Part shown: positions 17,999 through 25,849 of the stretch, one piece after another | How the letters are laid out: every line of letters starts with the position of its first letter | Position numbering within the stretch: the stretch's first letter is position 1 | Notes under the pieces: model-generated | Told to the model about the DNA's origin: nothing | What the model saw: the letters and a program-made list of their open reading frames with translations, nothing else | Databases searched by the model: none | Origin: Aliiroseovarius sp. | GTDB lineage: Bacteria > Pseudomonadota > Alphaproteobacteria > Rhodobacterales > Rhodobacteraceae | Reading direction: 5' to 3' | Length of the DNA stretch: 54,911 nt | NCBI RefSeq assembly: GCF_030148435.1 | Contig: NZ_JASBTN010000011.1 | Span: forward strand, 1-54,911 | Position numbers and translations under genes: made by a program

Positions 17999-18004
17999 TC
18001 CGGA

Positions 18005-18466
18005 TTACAACGGCAGGGGGCGGTTTTCGGCAATCGCCTCCATTGCGAAATAGCTGGTGACTGAATCCAGTTCGACCCCTTCGATCAGCCGCTGATAGAC
18101 CCGGTCATAGCTTGCCATGTCCTGGGTCACGACCTTGAGTTGATAGTCGTAATCCCCTCCGATACGGTGAAAATCCACCACCTCCGGTATGGTCAGCACA
18201 TGGCGGCGGAACGTGGCCAGCCAGTCGGCCGAATGGTGCCGGGTGCGCAGCATGACGAAAACCACCAGGTCCAGTCCCAGCGCCTCGCGGCTGATCCGCG
18301 CGCGCGATCCGTCCAGAACCCCCTTTGACGTCAGCGCCTGCAAGCGCCGCCAGCAGGCATTCTGCGACATGCCCACCCGTTCCGCCAGCTCCCGCTGCGA
18401 CAAGGAGGCGTCCCTTTGCAGTTCCGCCAGAAGGGCGCGGTCAATATGATCTATATTATCGCTCAT
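18005..18466 (-). CDS. Lrp/AsnC-family transcriptional regulator
   Basis: 153 residues from the ATG at 18466. The frame runs further upstream, but this start gives the usual Lrp N-terminus (I-D-x-I-D-R-A-L-L-A-E-L-Q-R-D). The N-terminal winged helix (about 5-60) contains L-S-Q-R-E-L-A-E-R-V-G-M-S. The C-terminal RAM ligand-binding domain (about 68-150) contains the G-D-Y-D-Y turn. The gene ends 6 bp after the convergent aldehyde dehydrogenase gene and is divergent from a class V PLP enzyme, its likely target. An inverted repeat straddles its start codon, suggesting autoregulation. Confidence 0.9.
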   Translation of the reverse strand: MSDNIDHIDRALLAELQRDASLSQRELAERVGMSQNACWRRLQALTSKGVLDGSRARISREALGLDLVVFVMLRTRHHSADWLATFRRHVLTIPEVVDFHRIGGDYDYQLKVVTQDMASYDRVYQRLIEGVELDSVTSYFAMEAIAENRPLPL

Positions 18467-18479
18467 AAACAGATCATAT
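18444..18479. promoter_or_regulatory. Inverted repeat over the Lrp gene start
   Basis: ATATGATCT (18444-18452) and AGATCATAT (18471-18479) are perfect 9-bp inverted copies, 27 bp centre to centre, flanking the regulator's start codon at 18464-18466. Size and place fit an Lrp-type autoregulatory site that could also affect the divergent gene. Confidence 0.45.
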
Positions 18480-18568
18480 GACCCAAGTTTTGATCTTTCA
18501 ACGCAGAAAAAGGTAGCAATTCCACGGGCAATTCGGATCATCCTGTCTGAAACACAGGAGTCCCCGCC

Positions 18569-19984
18569 ATGAACCTTGCTGAATTTCGCCGCCACATCAC
18601 CACCACTCACGCCGTGCGCGATCTGTCGGCCGGGCTCATTGGCGAGGGGCGCCTGATCCCGGGGGGCGAGGGCGACGTGCCGCTGGTCTATGCCGACAAT
18701 GTTGCCTCGGGTCGCGCGCTGACCCAGGTCGAGGATTTCATCCGCGACGAGGTGCTGCCCTTCTATGCCAACACCCATACGGACGCCTCCTTCTGCGGCG
18801 CCCACACCACCGCACTGCGGGAGGCCGCGCGGGCCGAGATTGCCCGCATCACCGGGTCGGGTGAGGCGCATGAGGTGATCTTTACCGGCTCCGGCGCCAC
18901 CGCCGGGCTCAATCGGCTGGTGCATCTGTTGGGGGTCAATCGCGCCGAACGGCCGGTGGTCTTCATCGGGCCCTATGAACACCACTCCAACATCCTGCCC
19001 TGGCGCGAAAGCCGGGCCGAGGTGGTGGAAATTCCCGAGGCGCCTGAGGGTGGCCCGGATCTGGAGGCACTGGCCCGGGCGCTACATGAACACAGCCAGG
19101 CGGACCTGAAGATCGGCGCCTTTTCCGCGGCCTCCAACGTGACCGGCATTGTCACCGACCCGGATCCGGTGATCGACCTCCTGCGGGCGCATGACGCGCT
19201 TTCGGTCTGGGACTATGCCGGCGCCGGCCCCTATCTGCGGATCGACGCGACGCGTATGGACGGCATCGCCGTTTCCCCGCACAAGTTCCCGGGCGGACCG
19301 GGGGCGTCGGGCGTGCTGATCCTGCGCAAGGACGCAGTGCGGGCGCGGTGCCCCTCGTGGCCCGGCGGCGGCACGGTCAGTTTCGTTTCGCCCTGGCGGC
19401 ATGACTATGTCGACGACCTTGCGGCCCGCGAAGAGGCAGGCACGCCCAACATCGTCGGCGATATCCGCGCGGGGCTTGCCTTTCTGGTCAAGGAGGCGGT
19501 GGGCGAAGGCATCATTGCCGCCCGCGAGGCCCGTTTTCGCGCCATGGCCGAGGCCGCCTGGGGCGCCAACCCGCAGATCACAATCCTGGGCGCGGACAAG
19601 CCGCATCGCCTGCCGATCTTTTCGCTGATCATCCGGGACGGGGCAGGGGAACCGGTCTCGCCCCAGCTGTTTGCCCGGATGCTGTCGGACCTTTACGGTA
19701 TCCAGGCGCGGGGCGGGTGTGCCTGTGCGGGGCCGTATGGCCACCGGCTGCTGGGTATCGAACAGGCGCAATCCCAGGCCATTCATGATGCTCTTGCCGC
19801 AGGAGACATGGTCGAAAAGCCGGGCTGGACGCGGCTCAATTTCACCTATCTGGACGACACGGAGAAAGTGGCGCGTATTCTGGACGCGGTCACGGAGCTT
19901 GCCGCCAATATCGACCGGCACCGGTCCAGATATGCCTTCGACCCGGCCACTGGCCAATGGACGCGCCGGGCCAAAGCGGCCTAA
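18569..19984 (+). CDS. Class V PLP-dependent aminotransferase/cysteine desulfurase-like enzyme
   Basis: 471 residues. It has a class V fold, with [10 protein letters not shown] near residue 111, H-H-S-N-I-L-P-W-R near 136, D-Y-A-G-A-G-P-Y near 213, and the PLP lysine in [10 protein letters not shown] near 233. A Cys-rich [11 protein letters not shown] segment near residue 383 corresponds to the SufS/NifS catalytic-loop region. No suf or isc gene is nearby, so a housekeeping Fe-S role is unlikely. The divergent Lrp regulator points to amino-acid related metabolism; the substrate is unknown. A hairpin with a short T-run follows. Confidence 0.8.
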   Translation: MNLAEFRRHITTTHAVRDLSAGLIGEGRLIPGGEGDVPLVYADNVASGRALTQVEDFIRDEVLPFYANTHTDASFCGAHTTALREAARAEIARITGSGEAHEVIFTGSGATAGLNRLVHLLGVNRAERPVVFIGPYEHHSNILPWRESRAEVVEIPEAPEGGPDLEALARALHEHSQADLKIGAFSAASNVTGIVTDPDPVIDLLRAHDALSVWDYAGAGPYLRIDATRMDGIAVSPHKFPGGPGASGVLILRKDAVRARCPSWPGGGTVSFVSPWRHDYVDDLAAREEAGTPNIVGDIRAGLAFLVKEAVGEGIIAAREARFRAMAEAAWGANPQITILGADKPHRLPIFSLIIRDGAGEPVSPQLFARMLSDLYGIQARGGCACAGPYGHRLLGIEQAQSQAIHDALAAGDMVEKPGWTRLNFTYLDDTEKVARILDAVTELAANIDRHRSRYAFDPATGQWTRRAKAA

Positions 19985-19992
19985 GCGCCACA

Positions 19993-20030
19993 GGGGCGCG
20001 CAATCTGCATGCGCGCCCCATTGCCCCTTT
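19993..20030 (+). terminator. Probable terminator after the class V enzyme gene
   Basis: GGGGCGCGC-aatctgcat-GCGCGCCCC is a perfect 9-bp stem, followed by ATTGCCCCTTTT. The T-run is displaced by several bases, so termination may be incomplete. Confidence 0.6.
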
Positions 20031-20079
20031 TCGCCACCCCGGCCCGACGTTAAGAGAAGCGCAATCAAGGAGCCGGGAC

Positions 20080-21165
20080 ATGAGCGATATCAAGCCGCAG
20101 CCAGGAATTCTGGAGATCGCGCCTTACCAGGGCGGGGCCTCGAAGATCGAGGGTGTGAGTGACGTGGTCAAACTCAGCTCGAACGAAAACCCGTTCGGGC
20201 CCAGCGACAAGGCGATGGACGCCTTTCGCCGCGCCAGCCACGACCTGCATCGCTATCCCAACACCCATCACACATCGCTGCGCACGGCCATCGCGGATCA
20301 GCACGGGCTGGATGTCGATCGCATCATCTGCGGCGTCGGCTCGGACGAGATCATCGCCTTCCTCTGTCAGGCCTATGCGGGCGTGGGGGACGAGGTGATC
20401 TATACCGAACACGGGTTTTCCATGTACAGGATCTCGGCGTTGGCCGCCGGGGCGACGCCGGTCATGGTTGGCGAGACAGATCGCGTTGTGGATGTGGACA
20501 AGATCCTGGCGGGCTGCACCCGGCGTACGCGGTTGGTGTTCATAGCCAACCCGGGCAATCCGACCGGAACGATGGTCAATGCATCCGAGTTGAAACGCCT
20601 GGCCGACAGCCTGCCCGGGAAGGTGCTCCTGGTTCTGGACGGTGCCTATGCCGAGTTCGAGGACGGGTATGACGGCGGCGCCTCGCTGGTGGACAGCCAT
20701 GACAACGTGGTCATGACGCGCACCTTCTCCAAGGCCTATGGGCTGGGGGGCTTGCGGGTCGGCTGGGGCTATGGCCCGGCAAAAGTGATCGATGTGCTGA
20801 ACCGCATTCGCGGGCCTTTCAACCTGTCCGAACCGCAACTCGCCACCGCCGAGGCCGCCCTGCGCGATCGCGATCATGTCGAACGCTGCATTCGCGAAAA
20901 CGACCGCCTGCGTGTCTGGCTGCGTGAATCGCTGACCGGCCACGGGCTGGACGTGGACGAAAGTCACGCCAACTTCCTGCTGGTGCGATTTGCCGACGAG
21001 ACCGAGGCCGTGGCCTGCGACGAGGCGCTGAAGGCCGAGGGGCTGATCGTGCGCCGGGTCGGCGGCTACGGCTTTCCCGAGGCGCTGCGCATCACCGTGG
21101 GCGACGAATCCGCCTGCCGCCGCGTGGCCCATGTGATCGGACGGTTCAGGGGAGCGGTGGAATGA
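20080..21165 (+). CDS. hisC: Histidinol-phosphate aminotransferase
   Basis: 361 residues. The ATG at 20080 follows AAGGAG by 8 bp. It is a class I/II PLP fold: [11 protein letters not shown] near residue 28, N-P-G-N-P-T-G-T near 157, D-G-A-Y-A-E-F near 187, and the PLP lysine in [12 protein letters not shown] near 217. HisC converts imidazole-acetol phosphate to histidinol phosphate. In alphaproteobacteria such enzymes often also transaminate aromatic precursors, which fits the overlapping tyrA-type gene. The stop overlaps the next ATG by 4 bp. Confidence 0.9.
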   Translation: MSDIKPQPGILEIAPYQGGASKIEGVSDVVKLSSNENPFGPSDKAMDAFRRASHDLHRYPNTHHTSLRTAIADQHGLDVDRIICGVGSDEIIAFLCQAYAGVGDEVIYTEHGFSMYRISALAAGATPVMVGETDRVVDVDKILAGCTRRTRLVFIANPGNPTGTMVNASELKRLADSLPGKVLLVLDGAYAEFEDGYDGGASLVDSHDNVVMTRTFSKAYGLGGLRVGWGYGPAKVIDVLNRIRGPFNLSEPQLATAEAALRDRDHVERCIRENDRLRVWLRESLTGHGLDVDESHANFLLVRFADETEAVACDEALKAEGLIVRRVGGYGFPEALRITVGDESACRRVAHVIGRFRGAVE

Positions 21166-22082
21166 GCGTGATCTATCAACGTGTTGCCCTGATCGGGCTG
21201 GGGCTGATCGCCGGGTCGATGGCCCATGCCATGCGCCGAGGCGGGCTGGCGGGCGAGATCGTCGGCACTGCGCGGTCCGCCGAAACTCGCAAGGTCGCCG
21301 CCGGGATCAACCTGGTCGACCGTGTGACCGAAACCGCAGCCGAAGCCGTGAAAGACGCCGATCTGATCGTGCTGGCCGTGCCCGTGGGTGCCATGGGGGG
21401 GGTTGCCACCGAGATTGCACCGCATCTGAAGCCGGGCGCGACCGTAACCGATGTGGGCTCGGTGAAACGCGCCGTGATCGACGCGGTGCAGCCGCATATC
21501 CCGGGAGGCGTGCATTTCATCCCCGGCCACCCGCTGGCGGGGACCGAGCACAGCGGGCCGACCTCCGGCTTTGCCGAACTCTTCGATAACCGCTGGTGCC
21601 TGATCGTGCCGGTCGAAGGGACCGAGAAAGCCGCGACCGACCGGTTGGTGGACCTGTGGAAGGGCATGGGCTCGAATGTCGATGTGATGGATGCGGATCA
21701 CCACGATCTGGTGCTGGCCGTGACCAGCCACACGCCGCACCTGATCGCCTATACGATGGTGGGTGTGGCCGACGACCTGCGCCGGGTGACTGACAGCGAG
21801 GTCATCAAGTATTCCGCCGCCGGGTTCCGCGACTTCACCCGTATCGCGGCCTCTGACCCGACCATGTGGCGCGATGTATTCCTGACCAACAAGGAAGCGA
21901 CGCTGGAGATCCTCGGCCGTTTCACCGAGGAGCTTTTCGCCCTGCAACGCGCCATCCGCACCGGCAATGGCGAGCTGCTGCATGATTATTTCACCCACAC
22001 GCGCGCGATCCGTCGTGGTATCATCGAGGCGGGGCAGGATACGGATGCCCCGGATTTCGGGCGCGGAGGGCAGCATACGTGA
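21162..22082 (+). CDS. tyrC: Prephenate/arogenate dehydrogenase (cyclohexadienyl dehydrogenase)
   Basis: 306 residues, coupled to hisC by a 4-bp overlap. It has an N-terminal Rossmann fold with G-L-G-L-I-A-G-S (residues 12-19), D-V-G-S-V-K near 102, [11 protein letters not shown] near 122, and a C-terminal helical dimerisation domain with [12 protein letters not shown] near 223. It oxidatively decarboxylates prephenate or arogenate in tyrosine synthesis. The pairing with hisC is common in alphaproteobacteria. Which substrate it prefers cannot be told from the sequence. Confidence 0.9.
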   Translation: MSVIYQRVALIGLGLIAGSMAHAMRRGGLAGEIVGTARSAETRKVAAGINLVDRVTETAAEAVKDADLIVLAVPVGAMGGVATEIAPHLKPGATVTDVGSVKRAVIDAVQPHIPGGVHFIPGHPLAGTEHSGPTSGFAELFDNRWCLIVPVEGTEKAATDRLVDLWKGMGSNVDVMDADHHDLVLAVTSHTPHLIAYTMVGVADDLRRVTDSEVIKYSAAGFRDFTRIAASDPTMWRDVFLTNKEATLEILGRFTEELFALQRAIRTGNGELLHDYFTHTRAIRRGIIEAGQDTDAPDFGRGGQHT

Positions 22083-22987
22083 AATCGCCGACGGCACTGG
22101 TTTTGACGCTGATCCTGGGCTTGGCGGTGGCGGGGCAGGCTATCGCCTATGCGCCCGCGACTTCGCCGCGACCGATCAAGCGGCCGGAATCGGGCACCGT
22201 TGTGCCGCCTGTCGTGGGGTCGGTCGCGACGGCCACCGAACAGGCGCCGCGCCGCTCGCCGACTCCGCAGCGCAGACCGGGGAGCCACGAGGTGGTTTCC
22301 GCTGCCATAGATGCCGCGGTGGCCAGCCTGTCCGCCCCCATGACCGGTTCAGCCGTCACGCGCTCGCCACGCCCGAAGCGGCGCCCGGCCACGCGCTCCG
22401 CCTATATGGCGACGTCAGCGCCCGCTCCCGTCAGCGCGGCCCGCAGCACCCGGCAGAGCCGGCGCGGCTCGGTCTGTGGCGTGCGGGAAATCCGGGGCCA
22501 GAAGATTGATTCGATTCCGGGCCGTCTGCCCGGCTGCGGCATCCCGGATGCCGTGCGCGTGACCGAGGTTGCGGGTGTGGCGCTCAGCCAGCCGTCGGTC
22601 ATGGATTGCAATACGGCCGAGGTGCTGAACGACTGGGTCAAGACCGGGGTGAAACCGGCGGTCGGGCGCCTGGGCGGCGGGCTTTCCAGCTTGCAGGTTG
22701 CCGCGCATTATTCCTGCCGGACCCGCAACAACCAGCCGGGGGCCGAGATCAGCGAACATGGCAAGGGCCGTGCGATCGACATTTCCGGCCTCGTGCTGAA
22801 GAACGGGGTGTCCATCAACGTGCTGAACGGTTGGCGTGACCCGGTTCAGGGCAAGGTTCTGAAAGCGTCCCATGCCGCTGCCTGCGGACCCTTCGGCACG
22901 GTGCTGGGCCCGGATGCCGACCGCTACCACCAGGATCACCTGCATGTGGATACCGCGCGGTATCGCAACGGATCCTACTGCCGGTAA
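22079..22987 (+). CDS. Extensin-family secreted protein with M15-like metal motif
   Basis: 302 residues from a GTG that overlaps the tyrC stop by 4 bp. A signal peptide (residues 1-23, ending A-I-A) is followed by a Pro/Arg/Ser-rich linker (about 25-135) and the extensin-like C-terminal domain (about 136-302). That domain has conserved cysteines and S-E-H-G-K-G-R-A-I-D-I near residue 227, plus D-H-L-H-V-D near the end. The H-x6-D and H-x-H spacing looks like the zinc site of M15 D-Ala-D-Ala peptidases, so a cell-wall hydrolase or wall-binding role is plausible but unproven. The linker may cross the periplasm or peptidoglycan. Confidence 0.82.
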   Translation: MKSPTALVLTLILGLAVAGQAIAYAPATSPRPIKRPESGTVVPPVVGSVATATEQAPRRSPTPQRRPGSHEVVSAAIDAAVASLSAPMTGSAVTRSPRPKRRPATRSAYMATSAPAPVSAARSTRQSRRGSVCGVREIRGQKIDSIPGRLPGCGIPDAVRVTEVAGVALSQPSVMDCNTAEVLNDWVKTGVKPAVGRLGGGLSSLQVAAHYSCRTRNNQPGAEISEHGKGRAIDISGLVLKNGVSINVLNGWRDPVQGKVLKASHAAACGPFGTVLGPDADRYHQDHLHVDTARYRNGSYCR

Positions 22988-22990
22988 CGC

Positions 22991-23992
22991 TCAGCGGATC
23001 ACGAAACGCGGCGCCTGACCCAGCGGCACCGGGCCGAACCAAACCCGGCCCCGGTCGAATTTCAGTGGCGTGTCCAGCGTCTCCTTGTCGCCGGACAGGC
23101 CCGACAGGAACTCCAGTACAGACGTCACCGTACCCTCGAATTCCGCGGACAGCACGCCCGCGCCCACGGCAATCGTCACCATGTCGCGCCAGTTCTTCGC
23201 CTTGACGGTGATCTCGCCAGTCGCAAGACCCGCGCGATCCACCGTGAGTTCGCCCGCCATCCACAGGTCCAGCTCACCCCATTGCGCCTTGAGGATATCC
23301 AGCTGAATGCGCCGGGGCTGCGGTCGCGCCCGTTCTATGGCGAAGCGATCCCAGGGCGCGTCGAATTCAACCGTTGCCCGGATTTCCAGCCCGCCGAAGA
23401 CCTCGGGCAACAGCACCCCGCGTGATATCAGCTCCACGAAGCCCGACGCCGGTCTCACGCCACGTGCGTCCAGGCTGAAATCGTAGGAGTTCAGCACGGC
23501 CGGCGTGCGCCGCGTGGCCAGTTGCGCCTGTTCCATCGACGCGGCCCAGCCCGCGCTCGACCCGAGTTCCACCCGCTCTGCCACGATCGACGAGCGATCC
23601 AGCGGAAGCGAGGTCTGGGGCTCCAGCACGATGGAGCCACGCATGCCCGCCGCCGAGATCTCGATCCGTTCATGGGGCGTGGCCAGCACCTGCTTGTCCG
23701 GCCAGACCGCGATCACATGATACGGGCGGTAGGACAGGGACAGGATCTGGAACCAGGGTGCCGACCAGGCGATGCCGGTGCGGGGGTCTGCCAGCTCCAG
23801 ATCGGTTATCGTTGTATCGAAGCGGCTGGGAAAGCCGCGCGTGTCCAACGTGGCATATTCCGCGACCCAGCCATCCGTCTGCCGGTCGCCGATCCAGGCC
23901 ACCAGCCCCCGTTCCATTGCCGAGGAGCCAATGAACCAGTACCCGCCCCACAGGGCACCCAACAGGGCTGCTATCACCAGAAGTTTGCGCAT
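22991..23992 (-). CDS. DUF2125 domain protein, membrane-anchored
   Basis: 333 residues from the ATG at 23992, preceded by GAAGAGG. Residues 4-22 are a hydrophobic anchor or signal (L-L-V-I-A-A-L-L-G-A-L-W-G-G-Y-W). The remaining part is a beta-rich DUF2125 domain, containing T-R-G-F-P-S-R-F-D near residue 50 and the hydrophobic S-A-P-W-F-Q motif near 76. DUF2125 proteins are alphaproteobacterial, probably periplasmic, and of unknown function. It ends 3 bp from the extensin-family stop on the other strand. Confidence 0.85.
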   Translation of the reverse strand: MRKLLVIAALLGALWGGYWFIGSSAMERGLVAWIGDRQTDGWVAEYATLDTRGFPSRFDTTITDLELADPRTGIAWSAPWFQILSLSYRPYHVIAVWPDKQVLATPHERIEISAAGMRGSIVLEPQTSLPLDRSSIVAERVELGSSAGWAASMEQAQLATRRTPAVLNSYDFSLDARGVRPASGFVELISRGVLLPEVFGGLEIRATVEFDAPWDRFAIERARPQPRRIQLDILKAQWGELDLWMAGELTVDRAGLATGEITVKAKNWRDMVTIAVGAGVLSAEFEGTVTSVLEFLSGLSGDKETLDTPLKFDRGRVWFGPVPLGQAPRFVIR

Positions 23993-24055
23993 TTCGCCTC
24001 TTCCCCTTCGATCTGATCCCGTGTTTATAGGCCCCGGGCAACGAGGACCAGACCG

Positions 24056-24592
24056 ATGAGCAATACGGAACTGTGGGTGTTTGGCTACGGATCGCTGATG
24101 TGGCACCCGGGTTTTGTCTATGTGGAAAAACTGACCGCCACCCTGCCGGGCTACTGGCGCAGCTTCTGCATGCGCTCGATCCACCATCGCGGCACCTCGG
24201 ACCATCCCGGTCTGGTGCTGGCGCTGGACGAACATGGTGGCGCGGAATGCGACGGGCTGGCCTTCCGTGTCTGCCCGGAAAGCCATGATGAAACCCTGGC
24301 CGCCCTGCGTGAACGCGAGCTGATCTCCTCGGCCTACCTGGAACGGGAACTCGAGATCCTGTTACACGACGGGCGCCGGGTGGACGCCGTGACTTACGTA
24401 ATCGACCCCGACCATGTGCAGTATTGCTCGCTGGGGCTCGAAGAACAGGCGCAGATCATCTCGACCGCCGTGGGCGGGCGTGGGCCGAATACGGAATATC
24501 TCTACAACACCGCCGACCACCTGGAAGAGCTGGGCATCGAAGATGCCGACCTGACCTGGCTGGCCGGCCGGGTACGCGAACTGACCGCGTAA
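24056..24592 (+). CDS. chaC: ChaC-type gamma-glutamylcyclotransferase
   Basis: 178 residues. It has the GGCT fold substrate loop V-F-G-Y-G-S-L-M-W (residues 8-16), and the probable catalytic Glu lies in R-E-R-E-L near residue 86. The size fits the ChaC family, which cleaves glutathione to 5-oxoproline and Cys-Gly in the cytoplasm. It is divergent from the DUF2125 gene across 63 bp that include a TTTATA -10-like box, and 69 bp upstream of the MotA-like gene. A functional link to that pair is not evident. Confidence 0.9.
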   Translation: MSNTELWVFGYGSLMWHPGFVYVEKLTATLPGYWRSFCMRSIHHRGTSDHPGLVLALDEHGGAECDGLAFRVCPESHDETLAALRERELISSAYLERELEILLHDGRRVDAVTYVIDPDHVQYCSLGLEEQAQIISTAVGGRGPNTEYLYNTADHLEELGIEDADLTWLAGRVRELTA

Positions 24593-24661
24593 TCGCCGCT
24601 TGGCAGCGGCCTCTGCCCGGCCTATCCTTCGCGCAAGGATAACATCGACAGGGGGTCCGGG

Positions 24662-25846
24662 ATGGAGCAGCCGGATCAGGCTCCTCACATGAGGGCTGAA
24701 TTGACTTTCACACGCCCGGTGACGCAGATCGTCCTGATGCTGTCCGTGCTGGGGCTGGTCGGGTTCGGCGTGTTCTTTGCGCTGCCGAGGGTCCGGCCGG
24801 TCATCGAGGCGAACCTGTATCTGAACGGGTTCATCCTGTTCGTCTTTTTCATCGGTCTGCTCGCCTGTTTCTGGCAGGTCTGGCAAATCCTGACCTCGGT
24901 CAGATGGATCAAGGGATTTACCGGCGAACGCGAGGGATTCGACGCGGCACGTGCGCCGCGCATCCTGGCGCCCCTGGCGGCTCTTCTGGGCTCGCGCGGG
25001 GCGCGCATGCAGATCGGTGCGGCCTCGTCGCGGTCGATCCTCGATTCGGCGGCCACCCGGATCGACGAAGCGCGTGACATTACCCGTTACATTACCAACC
25101 TGCTGATTTTCCTGGGACTTCTGGGCACGTTCTTCGGACTTGCGACCACCGTTCCCGCGGTTGTGGATACCATCCGTTCGCTTGCGCCCGGCGAAGGCGA
25201 GGCAGGGGTCGAGATCTTCAACCGCCTGATGACCGGGCTCGAAGAGCAGCTGGGCGGCATGGGCACGGCCTTTTCGTCATCGCTGCTTGGTCTGGCCGGA
25301 TCGTTGGTCGTTGGCCTGCTGGAGCTGTTCGCGGGCCACGGGCAGAACCGGTTCTACCGCGAACTCGAGGAATGGCTGTCCACCATCACCACTGTCGGTT
25401 TCACCTCGGGCGAGGGAGAGGATGCTGCTGGCGATGCTGGCCTTGTGGCGGCGATGGCCGCGCATATGTCCGACCAGATGGAGGCCCTTCAGAACCTGTT
25501 CACCCAGTCGGACGTGTCGCGCTCTCTGGTTGACGAACGGCTGGGCACCCTGGCTGTGGCCGTGGATCGCCTGAGCCATCGGATCGAGGCCGAAGGTGTC
25601 TCCACCCCGATCCTCGTCCGCATGGCAGAGGGGCAGGAACGCATGCTGGCCCTGATGGAAGCCCAGGTGGAAGAAAGCGGCGGCGCCGGCACCGATGCGG
25701 AAAGCCGCATGCGCCTGCGTTCGATCGACGTGCAGCTTCTGCGCATCCTCGAGGAAATGGCGGCGGGCCGGCAGGAAAGCCTGGCCGAACTGCGCATGGA
25801 CCTTGCGCAGCTGACCAAGGCAATTCGCCAAAGCGGGCGGGCCTGA
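24662..25846 (+). CDS. MotA/TolQ/ExbB-like membrane protein
   Basis: 394 residues. Membrane segments are predicted at about 20-41, 54-76, 145-167 and 200-225. The last two carry the MotA/TolQ/ExbB core: L-G-L-L-G-T-F-F-G-L near residue 151 and G-M-G-T-A-F-S-S-S-L-L-G-L-A-G near 199. Residues 226-394 form a soluble, helix-rich cytoplasmic tail. Such proteins build the pentameric ring of 5:2 proton-driven motors. The partner gene starts 3 bp downstream and encodes a MotB-like protein. The length exceeds ExbB/TolQ and recalls ZorA, but no Zorya effector gene is present. Function is unknown. Confidence 0.85.
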   Translation: MEQPDQAPHMRAELTFTRPVTQIVLMLSVLGLVGFGVFFALPRVRPVIEANLYLNGFILFVFFIGLLACFWQVWQILTSVRWIKGFTGEREGFDAARAPRILAPLAALLGSRGARMQIGAASSRSILDSAATRIDEARDITRYITNLLIFLGLLGTFFGLATTVPAVVDTIRSLAPGEGEAGVEIFNRLMTGLEEQLGGMGTAFSSSLLGLAGSLVVGLLELFAGHGQNRFYRELEEWLSTITTVGFTSGEGEDAAGDAGLVAAMAAHMSDQMEALQNLFTQSDVSRSLVDERLGTLAVAVDRLSHRIEAEGVSTPILVRMAEGQERMLALMEAQVEESGGAGTDAESRMRLRSIDVQLLRILEEMAAGRQESLAELRMDLAQLTKAIRQSGRA

Positions 25847-25849
25847 TCC

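Noticed and set aside
18569..19984. SufS/IscS cysteine desulfurase for Fe-S assembly
   Set aside because: The class V fold fits, but there are no suf or isc genes nearby, and divergent Lrp control and sequence around the cysteine loop do not point to the housekeeping enzyme.
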